64,000 nucleotides of DNA from Oscillibacter faecalis_A (GTDB lineage Bacteria > Bacillota > Clostridia > Oscillospirales > Oscillospiraceae). This document shows, piece after piece, positions 1 to 7,875 of this stretch; within the stretch, counting starts at the first letter, position 1, and the number at the start of each line of letters is the position of its first letter. The DNA lies in contig NZ_JARFXX010000002.1 in the NCBI RefSeq assembly GCF_029218125.1, positions 186,001 through 250,000 of the forward strand. Direction: 5' to 3'. The notes under the pieces are model-generated. The model searched no databases. It worked only from the letters and a program-made list of their open reading frames with translations, and was not told where the DNA came from. Made by a program: the position numbers and the translations under genes.

Positions 1-2
1 CC

Positions 3-779
3 CAGCGGGGCGAGAGCATTCGTCTGGCCCTGACTATCAGCTTTGAGGAGGCCGCCTTCGGCTGCGAGAAGGAGGTCAGCGTGGACCGCTACGAGACCTG
101 CGCCTCCTGCCACGGCTCTGGCTGTGCGGACGGAACTTCTCCTGAGGTTTGCCCGGACTGCCATGGTTCCGGTCAGGTGCAGGTGCGGCGGCAGACGCCT
201 ATGGGTGTGTTCGCAACCACCTCCCCCTGCGGCCGCTGCGGCGGCAAGGGCCGTATCATCAAGACCCCCTGCACCGCCTGCCGGGGCAGTGGTCTTGAGC
301 GTAAGCGCCGCACCATTCAGGCCAAGATTCCCGCCGGTATCGACAATGGCCAGACCATCTCCATCCGGGGACAGGGCCATGCCGGAAAGAACGGCGGTCC
401 CTCCGGCGATCTGCTCATCACCATCACCGTGCGGCCCCACGAGCTGTTCCGCCGGGAGGGCACCAGCGTTCTTTGTGAGGCGCCCATCACCTTCGCGCAG
501 GCATGCCTCGGCGCAGAGCTGGAAATTCCCACCATTGACGGTAAAGTAAAATACGAACTGCCCGAGGGCACCCAGTCCGGCACCACGTTCCGCCTGAAGG
601 GTAAGGGCATCCCGGAACTCAACGGACGGGGCCGGGGCGACCAGTACGTCACCGTTTACATTGAGACCCCCCGGAACCTGAACCGGGAGCAGAAAGATGC
701 ACTGAAGAAGTTCGCTGAAAGCGTGGGAGACAATAATTACGAGGAACGCCGCAAGTTCTTCCGTAAATTCAAGAAGTGA
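3..779 (+). CDS. dnaJ: Chaperone protein DnaJ, 3' part only
   Basis: The gene runs in from the left edge; 258 C-terminal residues are visible. Hsp40 co-chaperone that delivers unfolded clients to DnaK and stimulates its ATPase. The N-terminal J domain lies outside the window. The zinc-binding region is complete with four CxxCxGxG repeats (CASCHGSG, CPDCHGSG, CGRCGGKG, CTACRGSG), followed by the two C-terminal substrate-binding beta domains. This four-repeat layout separates a true DnaJ from CbpA-type proteins. The stop overlaps the upstream edge of the next gene, so the two are probably co-transcribed. Confidence 0.95.
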   Translation, partial: QRGESIRLALTISFEEAAFGCEKEVSVDRYETCASCHGSGCADGTSPEVCPDCHGSGQVQVRRQTPMGVFATTSPCGRCGGKGRIIKTPCTACRGSGLERKRRTIQAKIPAGIDNGQTISIRGQGHAGKNGGPSGDLLITITVRPHELFRREGTSVLCEAPITFAQACLGAELEIPTIDGKVKYELPEGTQSGTTFRLKGKGIPELNGRGRGDQYVTVYIETPRNLNREQKDALKKFAESVGDNNYEERRKFFRKFKK

Positions 780-787
780 GGCCCCAA

Positions 788-1597
788 ATGTATCTGGCTG
801 ATTACCATACGCACACCCGCTTTTCCCCGGACGGAAGCGCCACCATGACGGAAATGGCACAGGCGGCGCTGGACGCGGGCATGGATGAAATTTGCTTTAC
901 CGACCATGTGGAGCCGCTGGTGTGGGGCTCCGAGGAGCGGCACCCGCCCTATGACTGGTCCGCCTTGACGGAGGATTTCGCCGCGGCGCAGGCGGCGCTG
1001 GGAGACCGGATTCAACTGCGCCTCGGCATGGAGCTGGGGGACGCCGAATGGGACCCCGCCCATGTGAAGACGCTGCTGGCTGACGCGCCGGACTTCGATT
1101 TTGTCATCGGCTCCGTGCATCTCCTATCGGAGCGCTTCCATGGGGAGGACCTCTATTTCTTCACGCCGGAAAATGCCGCACAGGCACAGGCGGCGATAGA
1201 GGATTATCTAAACGAGGCGCTGGCATTGGCTAAGCAAGGCGGCTTCAACGTGCTGGGCCACCTGACGCTCCCGCTGCGGTATTTCAACGAAATGCGGGGC
1301 CTTTCCGCCTCGTTTGACCCATACGAGGAGCAGATTCGCGTGATTTTGAAGACCCTCATCGAAAACGGACGAGGCATCGAGCTGAACGTCAACCGGGGCA
1401 ATACGCCGCTGCCGGACGCCAAGTGGCTGCGGCTGTACCGGGAATTGGGCGGCGAGCTCATCACGCTGGGAACGGACGCCCATACCCCCGCCCACGCCGG
1501 CCGCTTTATCCGGGAGCGGCAGGGCCTTCTGCGGGAATGCGGCTTCAAGCGCTTCTGCACCTTTGAAAAGCAGCGGCCCATCTGGCACGAGCTGTAA
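788..1597 (+). CDS. PHP-domain phosphatase, histidinol-phosphatase HisJ family
   Basis: A 269-residue PHP metal-dependent phosphoesterase. Metal-ligand motifs are visible: HTHTRFSPDG at the N-terminus, FTDHVE near residue 40, GSVHLL in the middle and GTDAHTP near the C-terminus. The family includes HisJ (histidinol phosphate to histidinol), but many members act on other phosphates, and no his genes lie nearby, so the substrate is uncertain. I chose ATG 788; a GTG at 776 overlapping the dnaJ stop would add four residues. A strong terminator follows. Confidence 0.85.
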   Translation: MYLADYHTHTRFSPDGSATMTEMAQAALDAGMDEICFTDHVEPLVWGSEERHPPYDWSALTEDFAAAQAALGDRIQLRLGMELGDAEWDPAHVKTLLADAPDFDFVIGSVHLLSERFHGEDLYFFTPENAAQAQAAIEDYLNEALALAKQGGFNVLGHLTLPLRYFNEMRGLSASFDPYEEQIRVILKTLIENGRGIELNVNRGNTPLPDAKWLRLYRELGGELITLGTDAHTPAHAGRFIRERQGLLRECGFKRFCTFEKQRPIWHEL

Positions 1598-1605
1598 TAT
1601 CGTAT

Positions 1606-1634
1606 CCCCGCCCATCGGGCGGGGAGCTTTTTTG
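1606..1634 (+). terminator. Intrinsic terminator after the PHP phosphatase
   Basis: Perfect 8-bp GC stem (CCCCGCCC at 1606-1613 with GGGCGGGG at 1617-1624), a three-base loop, then AGC and a run of T. It ends the dnaJ-side transcript. Confidence 0.9.
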
Positions 1635-1662
1635 TCAGAATTGTAAATTCTTTCGGGGATGA

Positions 1663-1691
1663 TTGCTTTTTTTCGCAAAGCAGTATATACT
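1663..1691 (+). promoter_or_regulatory. Sigma-A-type promoter for rpiB
   Basis: TTGCTT at 1663-1668, a 17-bp spacer, and TATACT at 1686-1691, placed about 45 bp before rpiB and just after the preceding terminator. Confidence 0.75.
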
Positions 1692-1735
1692 ATTTCCGAA
1701 AAATTCCAATAAAACGCTTTTGGGAGGAACGATTC

Positions 1736-2176
1736 ATGAAAATCGCATTGGGCTGTGACCACGGCGGCTATGAGCTGAAGGAATTCATCATCACAGTGCT
1801 GAACAAGCTGGGCTATGAGCACGAGGACTTCGGCTGCTACTCCACGGAGAGCTGCGACTATCCCGATTTCGGCGCTGCCGCCGCCCGGGCTGTGGCGGAG
1901 GGCAAGTGTGACCGGGGCATTGTGATCTGCACCACCGGCATCGGCATTTCCATTGCCGCAAATAAAATCAAGGGCATCCGCTGCGCCCATTGCGCCGACT
2001 GCCTGCAGGCAGAGATGACCCGCCGCCACAACGATGCCAACATGATGGCCATTGGCGCGGGCTTTACTGGGAAGAATATGGCCGAGCGCATGGTAGAAGT
2101 GTTCCTCAAAACGGAGTTTGAGGGCGGACGCCACGCACGCCGGGTCAATAAAATGATGGCGCTGGAGCAGGAATAA
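1736..2176 (+). CDS. rpiB: Ribose-5-phosphate isomerase B
   Basis: A 146-residue RpiB/LacAB-family enzyme interconverting ribose-5-phosphate and ribulose-5-phosphate in the cytosolic pentose phosphate pathway. The N-terminal GCDHGG motif and the active-site segment ICTTGIGISIAANK with the catalytic cysteine are present, as is RHNDANM. Length matches the family (about 145-150). A good GGGAGGA ribosome-binding site precedes ATG 1736, with its own promoter upstream. LacA/LacB is an alternative name, but no tagatose genes are near. Confidence 0.93.
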   Translation: MKIALGCDHGGYELKEFIITVLNKLGYEHEDFGCYSTESCDYPDFGAAAARAVAEGKCDRGIVICTTGIGISIAANKIKGIRCAHCADCLQAEMTRRHNDANMMAIGAGFTGKNMAERMVEVFLKTEFEGGRHARRVNKMMALEQE

Positions 2177-2208
2177 GAAATCAATGAAGGAAAGCGGGGT
2201 GAGGCGAT

Positions 2209-3258
2209 ATGGCGTTCAGCGGAACAAGAGGCTACAGCAGCTATCGCGGCCGGGGCAGTAAATGGAAAATCCTGTTGGCCATTTTGCTGATTCTCGTGAT
2301 TCTCGGCTCCGTTGGCTTTATTCTTGCCCGGGAGCACATGAGCTACGGCACGGATGGTAAGCTCCATTTCGACCCTCCGTGGGCGAAGTCCGATGCCTCC
2401 GCCGGAGAGGATGCTCCCAGCGGCGAGGTCATCATTCAGGAGCCGGAGCGCTCCACAGCGGAGGCAATGCAGGGCACGCTGCTCCCTGCCGCGCCGTTGA
2501 CAGCGGAGACACTGGCGGAGGCGAAGGCACAGAGTACCGGTTCTCTGGTCATAACGCTGAAGGATGACACCGGCGCGGTGTATTTTGACAGTGCCGCCGC
2601 GCTGGCCGGAACGGTCTCCACAGCCGATACCACAGCCGCCGCGCTTGCGGAGCTGACCGGCGGCGGGGACCATACCGCCGCAAAAATCAGTTGCTTCCAT
2701 GATCCCAAGGCGGCCAACGCCGATGTGGACGGGATGGGCCTCAAAAATACCGGCGGCTATGTTTTCTATGACGGGAACAACAGTCAATGGCTGGACCCCG
2801 GAAAGGCTGTGGCCCGGGACTATGTCTGCGGCATTGCCCGGGAGGCGGCAGAGCTGGGCTTTGACGAGCTTATTCTCACGGATGTCAGCTACCCCACGGC
2901 GGGCAAGCTGGACAAGATCGACCTTTCCAATGCCCAGCCCGGGGAGGACGGAACAGACGGACGACAGCTCGTGCTGGCGCGCTTTTTGCGGGAGGTGCGC
3001 TCCGTGCTGCCGGAGGGTGTGATTCTTTCCTTGGAGCTGCCCTCCGAAACGGTCCGCGCCGGATATGATACCGACGCCGGACAGGCGCTCAGTGCGCTGG
3101 CACCGCTGGTGGACCGCGTTTATGTCCGCACCACGGCGGCGGAGGTCCCGGCTCTGGAGACGGCGGTTAAGGCGGCATCGCCGGAGTGTGGCTTTGTGCC
3201 GGAGCTGACGGAGCGCCCCGCCGGAACAGTAGAAAATTGGCTGATTATTGAAAACTAA
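2209..3258 (+). CDS. Membrane-anchored putative glycoside-hydrolase-like protein
   Basis: A 349-residue protein with a short basic N-terminus, one transmembrane segment (about residues 20-40, LLAILLILVILGSVGFILA) and a large extracellular part. The C-terminal half resembles the TIM-barrel DUF4015-type putative glycosyl hydrolases: YVFYDGNNSQWLDP, then AREAAELGFDELILTDVSYP, then a search for women of the barrel core is not possible by eye beyond this. The segment of about residues 65-130 is low-complexity and acidic. The substrate is unknown; a cell-wall or envelope role is inference. It follows rpiB by 32 bp and ends at paired hairpins. Confidence 0.6.
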   Translation: MAFSGTRGYSSYRGRGSKWKILLAILLILVILGSVGFILAREHMSYGTDGKLHFDPPWAKSDASAGEDAPSGEVIIQEPERSTAEAMQGTLLPAAPLTAETLAEAKAQSTGSLVITLKDDTGAVYFDSAAALAGTVSTADTTAAALAELTGGGDHTAAKISCFHDPKAANADVDGMGLKNTGGYVFYDGNNSQWLDPGKAVARDYVCGIAREAAELGFDELILTDVSYPTAGKLDKIDLSNAQPGEDGTDGRQLVLARFLREVRSVLPEGVILSLELPSETVRAGYDTDAGQALSALAPLVDRVYVRTTAAEVPALETAVKAASPECGFVPELTERPAGTVENWLIIEN

Positions 3259-3270
3259 GCGGAAAAATAA

Positions 3271-3307
3271 GGCTTCTTATTACATTTTGTAATAAGAAGC
3301 CTTTGGC
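3271..3307 (+). terminator. Terminator hairpin 1 between convergent genes
   Basis: Perfect 13-bp stem, 3271-3283 with 3289-3301, loop of five bases, followed by a short T run. It ends the rpiB operon. Confidence 0.8.
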
Positions 3308-3362
3308 TTGCTGAGAATCCCGCAAAGCTTTACGCCCGCAGAAAGGCCCGTTCGACATTTTT

Positions 3363-3417
3363 AAAGCCCCTTATTACACCTCGTAATAAGGGGCTTTGCT
3401 GCGCGGTTTTGCGCAGC
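3363..3417. terminator. Bidirectional terminator hairpins 2 and 3
   Basis: Perfect 15-bp stem at 3363-3377 with 3383-3397 (AAAGCCCC...GGGGCTTT ends, so it can act on both strands), then a 7-bp GC hairpin at 3398-3404 with 3411-3417. It lies between the plus-strand glycosidase-like gene and the minus-strand MBL gene. Confidence 0.75.
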
Positions 3418-3422
3418 GCGCA

Positions 3423-4139
3423 TCAATTTAATTCAAAAATTTCTCCCTCCCGGCGGATGACCGTGGTAATAGGGGCATACTGCGGATAGGCCCACAGAAA
3501 TTCATCGGTGATCTCCGGCTGCTCCCACTGGTGCATAGGCAGGAGGTGCCGGACGTCCATCAGCTCCAAAAAGCGCAGCAGTCCCCAATAGGCGTAGGGA
3601 ACGCCCAGCCGGGGGTCCAGCGGCAGCAGGGCAAGGTCGGCGCACCGCCCCCGGAGGGGCTCCGTGTACCGCTTGAAATCGGCGGCCATATTCGCGTTCC
3701 ACGCCTTGTCCTCGCCCTCCCAGTGCCACCAGTTCAGATCACCGGCGTGGAAAATGAATTTCCCCTCCGCTGCGACGAACCACGCCACGCCCTCGTCCGT
3801 GGAGGGCAGCGTCTCCACCGTCACGCCAAAATCTGCCGCAAATTTCTCCCGCTTGCCGCAGCGGCGGCACTTGGCGGCGGTTTCCGGCGTCAGGTCCCAT
3901 TTTTCCAAATTCCGGGGCGTCAGGCGCAAATCGCTCCCCAGCAGAAATTGAAGGTCGGATTTTTTATCCGCCAAACGAAAGATTTCCGGTTGAAAATGGT
4001 CGGCGTGGCGGTGGCTGACGAAAACAAGCAGCGGCTTGTCCGGCAGCGGCGGCAGAGCGCCCTTCCACCAGTCAAACAGCAGGCACACGCTGTCCAGCTC
4101 TATCAAAAAACCGTCATGGGCTAAAAATGTAACACGCAT
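3423..4139 (-). CDS. MBL-fold metallohydrolase
   Basis: A 238-residue metallo-beta-lactamase-superfamily protein. The metal motif HRHADH lies in FVSHRHADHF near residue 45, and a second ligand region is FHAGDLNWWHW near residue 130. The overall plan resembles UlaG/YycJ-like small hydrolases, with an insertion carrying two cysteines (CRRCGK). The substrate is unknown. It is a single-gene unit transcribed toward the paired hairpins; its start is 62 bp from mutY, which runs the other way. Confidence 0.75.
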   Translation of the reverse strand: MRVTFLAHDGFLIELDSVCLLFDWWKGALPPLPDKPLLVFVSHRHADHFQPEIFRLADKKSDLQFLLGSDLRLTPRNLEKWDLTPETAAKCRRCGKREKFAADFGVTVETLPSTDEGVAWFVAAEGKFIFHAGDLNWWHWEGEDKAWNANMAADFKRYTEPLRGRCADLALLPLDPRLGVPYAYWGLLRFLELMDVRHLLPMHQWEQPEITDEFLWAYPQYAPITTVIRREGEIFELN

Positions 4140-4186
4140 AAGCTGCCTCGATTTTCAAAAAAGGGGTGTGCAGGCGGGAAAACCTG

Positions 4187-4195
4187 TGCTACAAT
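4187..4195 (+). promoter_or_regulatory. Extended -10 element for mutY
   Basis: TGC followed by TACAAT (4190-4195), an extended -10 motif without a clear -35. Transcription starting 6-7 bases later would coincide with ATG 4202, so the mRNA may be leaderless. Confidence 0.5.
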
Positions 4196-4201
4196 CATAC
4201 C

Positions 4202-5278
4202 ATGAAACAACAGAGTGTGACAAGTGAAAAGATTCTCTCCGCGCTGCCGGAGCATTTGCTGCCGTGGTATCGGGCCAACGCCCGGGACCTGCCGTGGCGG
4301 CATACAGCAGACCCCTACCGTATCTGGGTCTCGGAGATCATGCTCCAGCAGACCCGTGTGGCGGCGGTACTGGGCTATTATGCCCGGTTTTTGAAGGCGT
4401 TTCCCACGGTGGAGGCACTGGCTGAGGCCGATGAGGAGTGCCTCTTAAAACTGTGGGAGGGCCTTGGGTACTACAGCCGCGCCCGGAATCTCCAAAAGGC
4501 GGCGCGGTGCATCGCGGAGCGGGGGGCTTTTCCGGATACCTATGAGGGTCTGCTAAAGCTGCCAGGCATCGGGGACTATACGGCCTCCGCCATTGCCGCC
4601 GCGGCCTTCGGGCGGCCGGAGCCGGCGGTGGACGGAAACGTGCTCCGGGTTGTGACCCGGCTGACGGACTGCCATGATGACATTGCCGACCAGCGGACAA
4701 AGCGGGCGATTCGCGCTGCGCTGATGGGGGCCATGCCCTCGGAGGCGGCGGACATCCGTATTTTCAATCAGGCCATGATGGAACTGGGTGCTACCCTCTG
4801 CGGCCCCAATACCGCCCCGCAGTGCGGGGACTGTCCGGTGCGGGCGCTGTGTCTGGGGCATCAGTGCGGCACGGCGGAGGCGCTGCCGGTAAAGAAGGCA
4901 AAAAAAGAGCGGCGCATCGAGGAGAAAACGGTATTTCTGCTGCTGGGGACAGAGGGCGTTGCTCTGCGGAAGCGCCCGAAAACCGGCCTGCTGGCGGGGC
5001 TTTGGGAATTTCCCAACGTGCCGGGAACGCTGGACGAGTCTGCCGCCGCAGCGGCGGTGGCGGACATGGGGCTGACACCGGTGGACTGGAAAAGCCGCCT
5101 GACATCCAAGCACATTTTCACTCATGTGGAGTGGCACATGACAGGCTATATCCTGACGGTGCGGGGCAGCGGAGCGGCGGAGCTTGTCTGGGCGGACGGT
5201 CCGGGCCTGCTGGCGCGCTCCGTACCCTCGGCCTTTGCACGGTACTACGCGGAGGCTCTGCGGGAATTGGAGGAATAA
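4202..5278 (+). CDS. mutY: A/G-specific adenine glycosylase MutY
   Basis: A 358-residue DNA repair enzyme that removes adenine mispaired with 8-oxoguanine. Visible features are the EIMLQQTRV helix near residue 40, the helix-hairpin-helix LPGIGDYTASAI, the catalytic aspartate in VDGNV, and the 4Fe-4S loop with cysteines spaced C-x7-C-x2-C-x5-C. The C-terminal third is the Nudix-like 8-oxoG recognition domain. ATG 4202 fits the family start. An in-frame start at 4166 would add 12 non-conserved residues, lies upstream of the apparent -10, and neither start has a good ribosome-binding site. Confidence 0.93.
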   Translation: MKQQSVTSEKILSALPEHLLPWYRANARDLPWRHTADPYRIWVSEIMLQQTRVAAVLGYYARFLKAFPTVEALAEADEECLLKLWEGLGYYSRARNLQKAARCIAERGAFPDTYEGLLKLPGIGDYTASAIAAAAFGRPEPAVDGNVLRVVTRLTDCHDDIADQRTKRAIRAALMGAMPSEAADIRIFNQAMMELGATLCGPNTAPQCGDCPVRALCLGHQCGTAEALPVKKAKKERRIEEKTVFLLLGTEGVALRKRPKTGLLAGLWEFPNVPGTLDESAAAAAVADMGLTPVDWKSRLTSKHIFTHVEWHMTGYILTVRGSGAAELVWADGPGLLARSVPSAFARYYAEALRELEE

Positions 5279-5279
5279 T

Positions 5280-5537
5280 ATGGGACTTTTACTGGGACTG
5301 CCTCTACGGCTGCTGGGATTGATTTTCGCGCTGCTGCGCGTGCTGATACCCATTGCCCTCATCGTGTTTTTCATCTGGCTGTGGCGCCGCCAGCGGGGCG
5401 CCTACCATAGCGATGAGCCCAAAAAGGACGAGCCACATTTTAAAGGCCCGGTCTATACCGTGGACTATCAGGAGGTCAAGGACGATAAGGACCAAAAGGA
5501 CAGCGGATCGGAGAGCGGAGGGAGTGACCCATGCTGA
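5280..5537 (+). CDS. Small membrane protein, unknown
   Basis: An 85-residue protein beginning one base after the mutY stop, with GGAGGAAT as ribosome-binding site. Residues 1-30 form a hydrophobic segment (two short helices or one long one) ending in WLWRRQRG; the remainder is a charged Lys/Asp-rich cytoplasmic tail. The family is not recognised. Its position in the mutY-tdk operon suggests only co-expression. Confidence 0.7.
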   Translation: MGLLLGLPLRLLGLIFALLRVLIPIALIVFFIWLWRRQRGAYHSDEPKKDEPHFKGPVYTVDYQEVKDDKDQKDSGSESGGSDPC

Positions 5538-5719
5538 AGCTCGTGAATTTGGCGGGAGGACTTGCGCTGCTGCTGTTGGGACGTAAGCTGGTCTGGTGCC
5601 TGTACTGGCTGTGGTGCTGGAGGCATGGCCGGGAGACCCCGCCCCCTATCGGCTGGCTCCCCGGCCGGGATGGCAGGCGGTTTGACGCCCATGTGCAGGC
5701 CCGCGATAAGGAGGCGTAG
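5531..5719 (+). CDS. Small membrane protein, unknown
   Basis: A 62-residue protein overlapping the previous gene by 7 bp, with a GGAG site within that gene's end. It has one hydrophobic segment (about residues 8-30, rich in Leu and Trp) followed by a basic tail with PPPIGWLPGRDGRR. The family is not recognised. Tight spacing to both neighbours supports it being real. Confidence 0.6.
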   Translation: MLKLVNLAGGLALLLLGRKLVWCLYWLWCWRHGRETPPPIGWLPGRDGRRFDAHVQARDKEA

Positions 5720-5721
5720 CC

Positions 5722-6189
5722 ATGTCCTTCTGGAAAAAGAGCGAGGACCCGTGGGACATTGACCCTGATAAGCGTAAACCGGCTCGGGAGCCGGAAAAAG
5801 CGGCTCCCAGCCTGCTGGATTCTCTCCGGGGAGAATGGGACGCCATGCAGGCAGGGCGGCAGGAGAAGCGGGAAAGGCTGCGGCTGCCACCGGAGAAGTG
5901 CCCGTGGTGCGGCAAGGATATGGAGCAGGGCTTTCTCATGGGCGGCCGGGGCGTTTTCTGGTATCGCGGCATTGCCACCGGAAAAGCCCGGTGGAATCCC
6001 GGAAGTGAAAATATCATCCGAATAGACACAGATGGAGATCAAATTTTGACAGTCTATCATACAGCGTGGTACTGCCCGGCGTGCAGAAAAATGACCATTG
6101 ACGCCGCCGATCTGCGGACGCAGGCGGAGGAAAACGATCCCTTCAGCCAGCGCATAGATGAAACGGCGGAAAAACAGGAAACAACATAA
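5722..6189 (+). CDS. Zinc-ribbon protein, DUF6487-like
   Basis: A 155-residue soluble protein. A charged N-terminal 55 residues precede a zinc-ribbon pair, CPWCGKDMEQG near residue 57 and CPACRKM near residue 117, with a conserved-looking FWYRG strand between. This resembles DUF6487 (PF20097) proteins of Firmicutes, function unknown. It starts three bases after the previous stop and is followed by tdk. Confidence 0.65.
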   Translation: MSFWKKSEDPWDIDPDKRKPAREPEKAAPSLLDSLRGEWDAMQAGRQEKRERLRLPPEKCPWCGKDMEQGFLMGGRGVFWYRGIATGKARWNPGSENIIRIDTDGDQILTVYHTAWYCPACRKMTIDAADLRTQAEENDPFSQRIDETAEKQETT

Positions 6190-6202
6190 GAGGGAGAAGG
6201 AA

Positions 6203-6796
6203 ATGGCGCAGCTTTACTTCAAATACGGAGCCATGGGCTCCAGCAAAACGGCAAATGCCCTGATGGCCCGGTTCAACTATGAGGAGCGGGGCCAGAAAAC
6301 GCTGCTGGTGAAGCCCCGGCTGGACCAGCGGGATGGGGATCATATGGTGCACTCCCGCATCGGTCTGGAATACCCCTGCATTTATTTTGACGAGATGCTG
6401 GCCCTGTCGGCGGAAGCGCTTCAGGAAAACGCCTGCATCATCGTGGACGAGGCTCAGTTCCTCTCAAAAGAGGAGGTGGACTACCTTGTGCACATTGTGG
6501 ACGATTTGGGCGTGCCGGTAATCTGCTACGGACTGCGGGCGGACTTCAAGGGGGAGTTGTTCCCCGGCAGCTATGAGCTGCTGGTGATGGCCGATAAGTT
6601 AGAGGAAGTCAAGACCATCTGCTGGTGCGGAAAAAAGGCCATGTTCAACGCCCGCTTCGATGAAAACGGCCGTGTGCTCAAGGAGGGCGCGCAGGTGGTG
6701 CTGGGAGCCAACGATAAGTACATCGGCCTGTGCCGCCGCCACTGGCGGGCGGGGGATCTGGGCCCCGACTTCAACGGAAAGGGAACGGGAGACTGA
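6203..6796 (+). CDS. tdk: Thymidine kinase
   Basis: A 197-residue type II thymidine kinase phosphorylating thymidine for the salvage route to dTTP. The P-loop GAMGSSKT is at residues 8-15, the Walker B-like DEAQFL in the middle, the lasso segment YGLRADFKGELFPGS, and the zinc site from CWCGKK and the later CRRHW. ATG 6203 is chosen over an upstream in-frame ATG at 6158 because AGGGAGAAGG lies just before it and homologues begin here. The stop overlaps the next start. Confidence 0.95.
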   Translation: MAQLYFKYGAMGSSKTANALMARFNYEERGQKTLLVKPRLDQRDGDHMVHSRIGLEYPCIYFDEMLALSAEALQENACIIVDEAQFLSKEEVDYLVHIVDDLGVPVICYGLRADFKGELFPGSYELLVMADKLEEVKTICWCGKKAMFNARFDENGRVLKEGAQVVLGANDKYIGLCRRHWRAGDLGPDFNGKGTGD

Positions 6797-7668
6797 TGAT
6801 TTGCAACCTTTGCCCCCGGCACTGCGGCGCGGAGCGTCTGCCGGACAAGGCAGGGGGTGTGTGCGCCATGCCGGCGTGGCCGGTGGCGGCCCGGGCTATG
6901 CTTCACCAATGGGAGGAGCCGTGCCTTGTAGGGTCTCACGGCGCGGGAGCCGTGTTTTTCTCCGGCTGCAATCTCCGGTGTAAATTCTGCCAGAACGGCA
7001 TTATTTCACAGGAGGGCTACGGCAAGCCCATTACCCCCGGACGTCTTCGGGAGATTTTCTGCGAGCTGGTGGAGGCAGGGGCGTCCTGCCTTGATCTGGT
7101 GACGCCAACCCAATTCACTGACAGCGTTTTAGAGGCGCTGGGGGATACGCCGTGGCCGGTGCCGGTGGTGTGGAACTGCGGCGGGTATGAGTCCGTGGAG
7201 ACGCTGCGGCGGCTGGAGGGCCGGGTACAGGTATACCTCCCGGACTTCAAGTATGCCCTGTCCGCCCCAGCGCGGGAATACTCCGCGGCGGTGGACTATC
7301 CGGAGATAGCCGAGGCGGCCATTTTGGAGATGTTCCGCCAGACCGGGCCGTACAAAGAAGAAAACGGCCAACTGAAAAGCGGCGTCCTCATCCGGCATCT
7401 GGTGCTGCCGGGGGAGCTGGAAAACACGAAGGCGGTCATCGACTGGGTGTCAGGCACCTTCCGGCCCGGCGATGTGCTGTTTTCTCTCATGAGCCAGTAC
7501 ACGCCCCAGCCGGGAGCGGTAGGCAAGCTGGCCCGGCGGTTGACACCGGCGGAGTACCGGGCGGCAGAGCGCTACATGGCGGACTGCGGCATCAGCAACG
7601 GGTTCACGCAGGAGCGTACCTCCGCCAAGGAGGAATACACCCCGGACTTCCATTTGCAGGGCATTTGA
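6796..7668 (+). CDS. Radical SAM protein, PflA-like
   Basis: A 290-residue radical SAM enzyme. The cluster motif CNLRCKFC lies near residue 60, preceded by an N-terminal cysteine set (CNLCPRHC, then VCAMP) typical of the COG1313 pyruvate-formate-lyase-activating-enzyme-like group. The true target is unknown; no glycyl-radical enzyme is adjacent. ATG 6796 overlaps the tdk TGA by one base, suggesting translational coupling. It is the last gene of the mutY operon. Confidence 0.82.
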   Translation: MICNLCPRHCGAERLPDKAGGVCAMPAWPVAARAMLHQWEEPCLVGSHGAGAVFFSGCNLRCKFCQNGIISQEGYGKPITPGRLREIFCELVEAGASCLDLVTPTQFTDSVLEALGDTPWPVPVVWNCGGYESVETLRRLEGRVQVYLPDFKYALSAPAREYSAAVDYPEIAEAAILEMFRQTGPYKEENGQLKSGVLIRHLVLPGELENTKAVIDWVSGTFRPGDVLFSLMSQYTPQPGAVGKLARRLTPAEYRAAERYMADCGISNGFTQERTSAKEEYTPDFHLQGI

Positions 7669-7705
7669 AACCCGGCGGAATGGGCCGGGAACCGGTGAAT
7701 TTCAA

Positions 7706-7747
7706 TGGCGCGGGCGCCTTTTTGAGAGCCCCGCGCCAGTGCTTTTT
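7706..7747 (+). terminator. Terminator of the mutY operon
   Basis: Nine-bp GC stem 7706-7714 with 7730-7738, 15-base loop, then GTGCTTTTT. Confidence 0.7.
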
Positions 7748-7794
7748 ACTCTCCAAAATTCCGCTGCCTGATAGGCGCTCCATATCGCTACACG

Positions 7795-7836
7795 AAAAAG
7801 TTCCCCGGCAGACATTTGTCTGCCGGGGAACTTTTT
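7795..7836. terminator. Bidirectional terminator between convergent operons
   Basis: Perfect 19-bp stem, 7795-7813 with 7818-7836, loop ATTT. It begins AAAAAG and ends CTTTTT, so both strands carry a U tract. It ends the minus-strand nucleotidase transcript and backs up the mutY operon terminator. Confidence 0.9.
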
Positions 7837-7875
7837 AAACTGCAGAGTTGGAACAGTGCCTGCGTAAAGCCGCTG

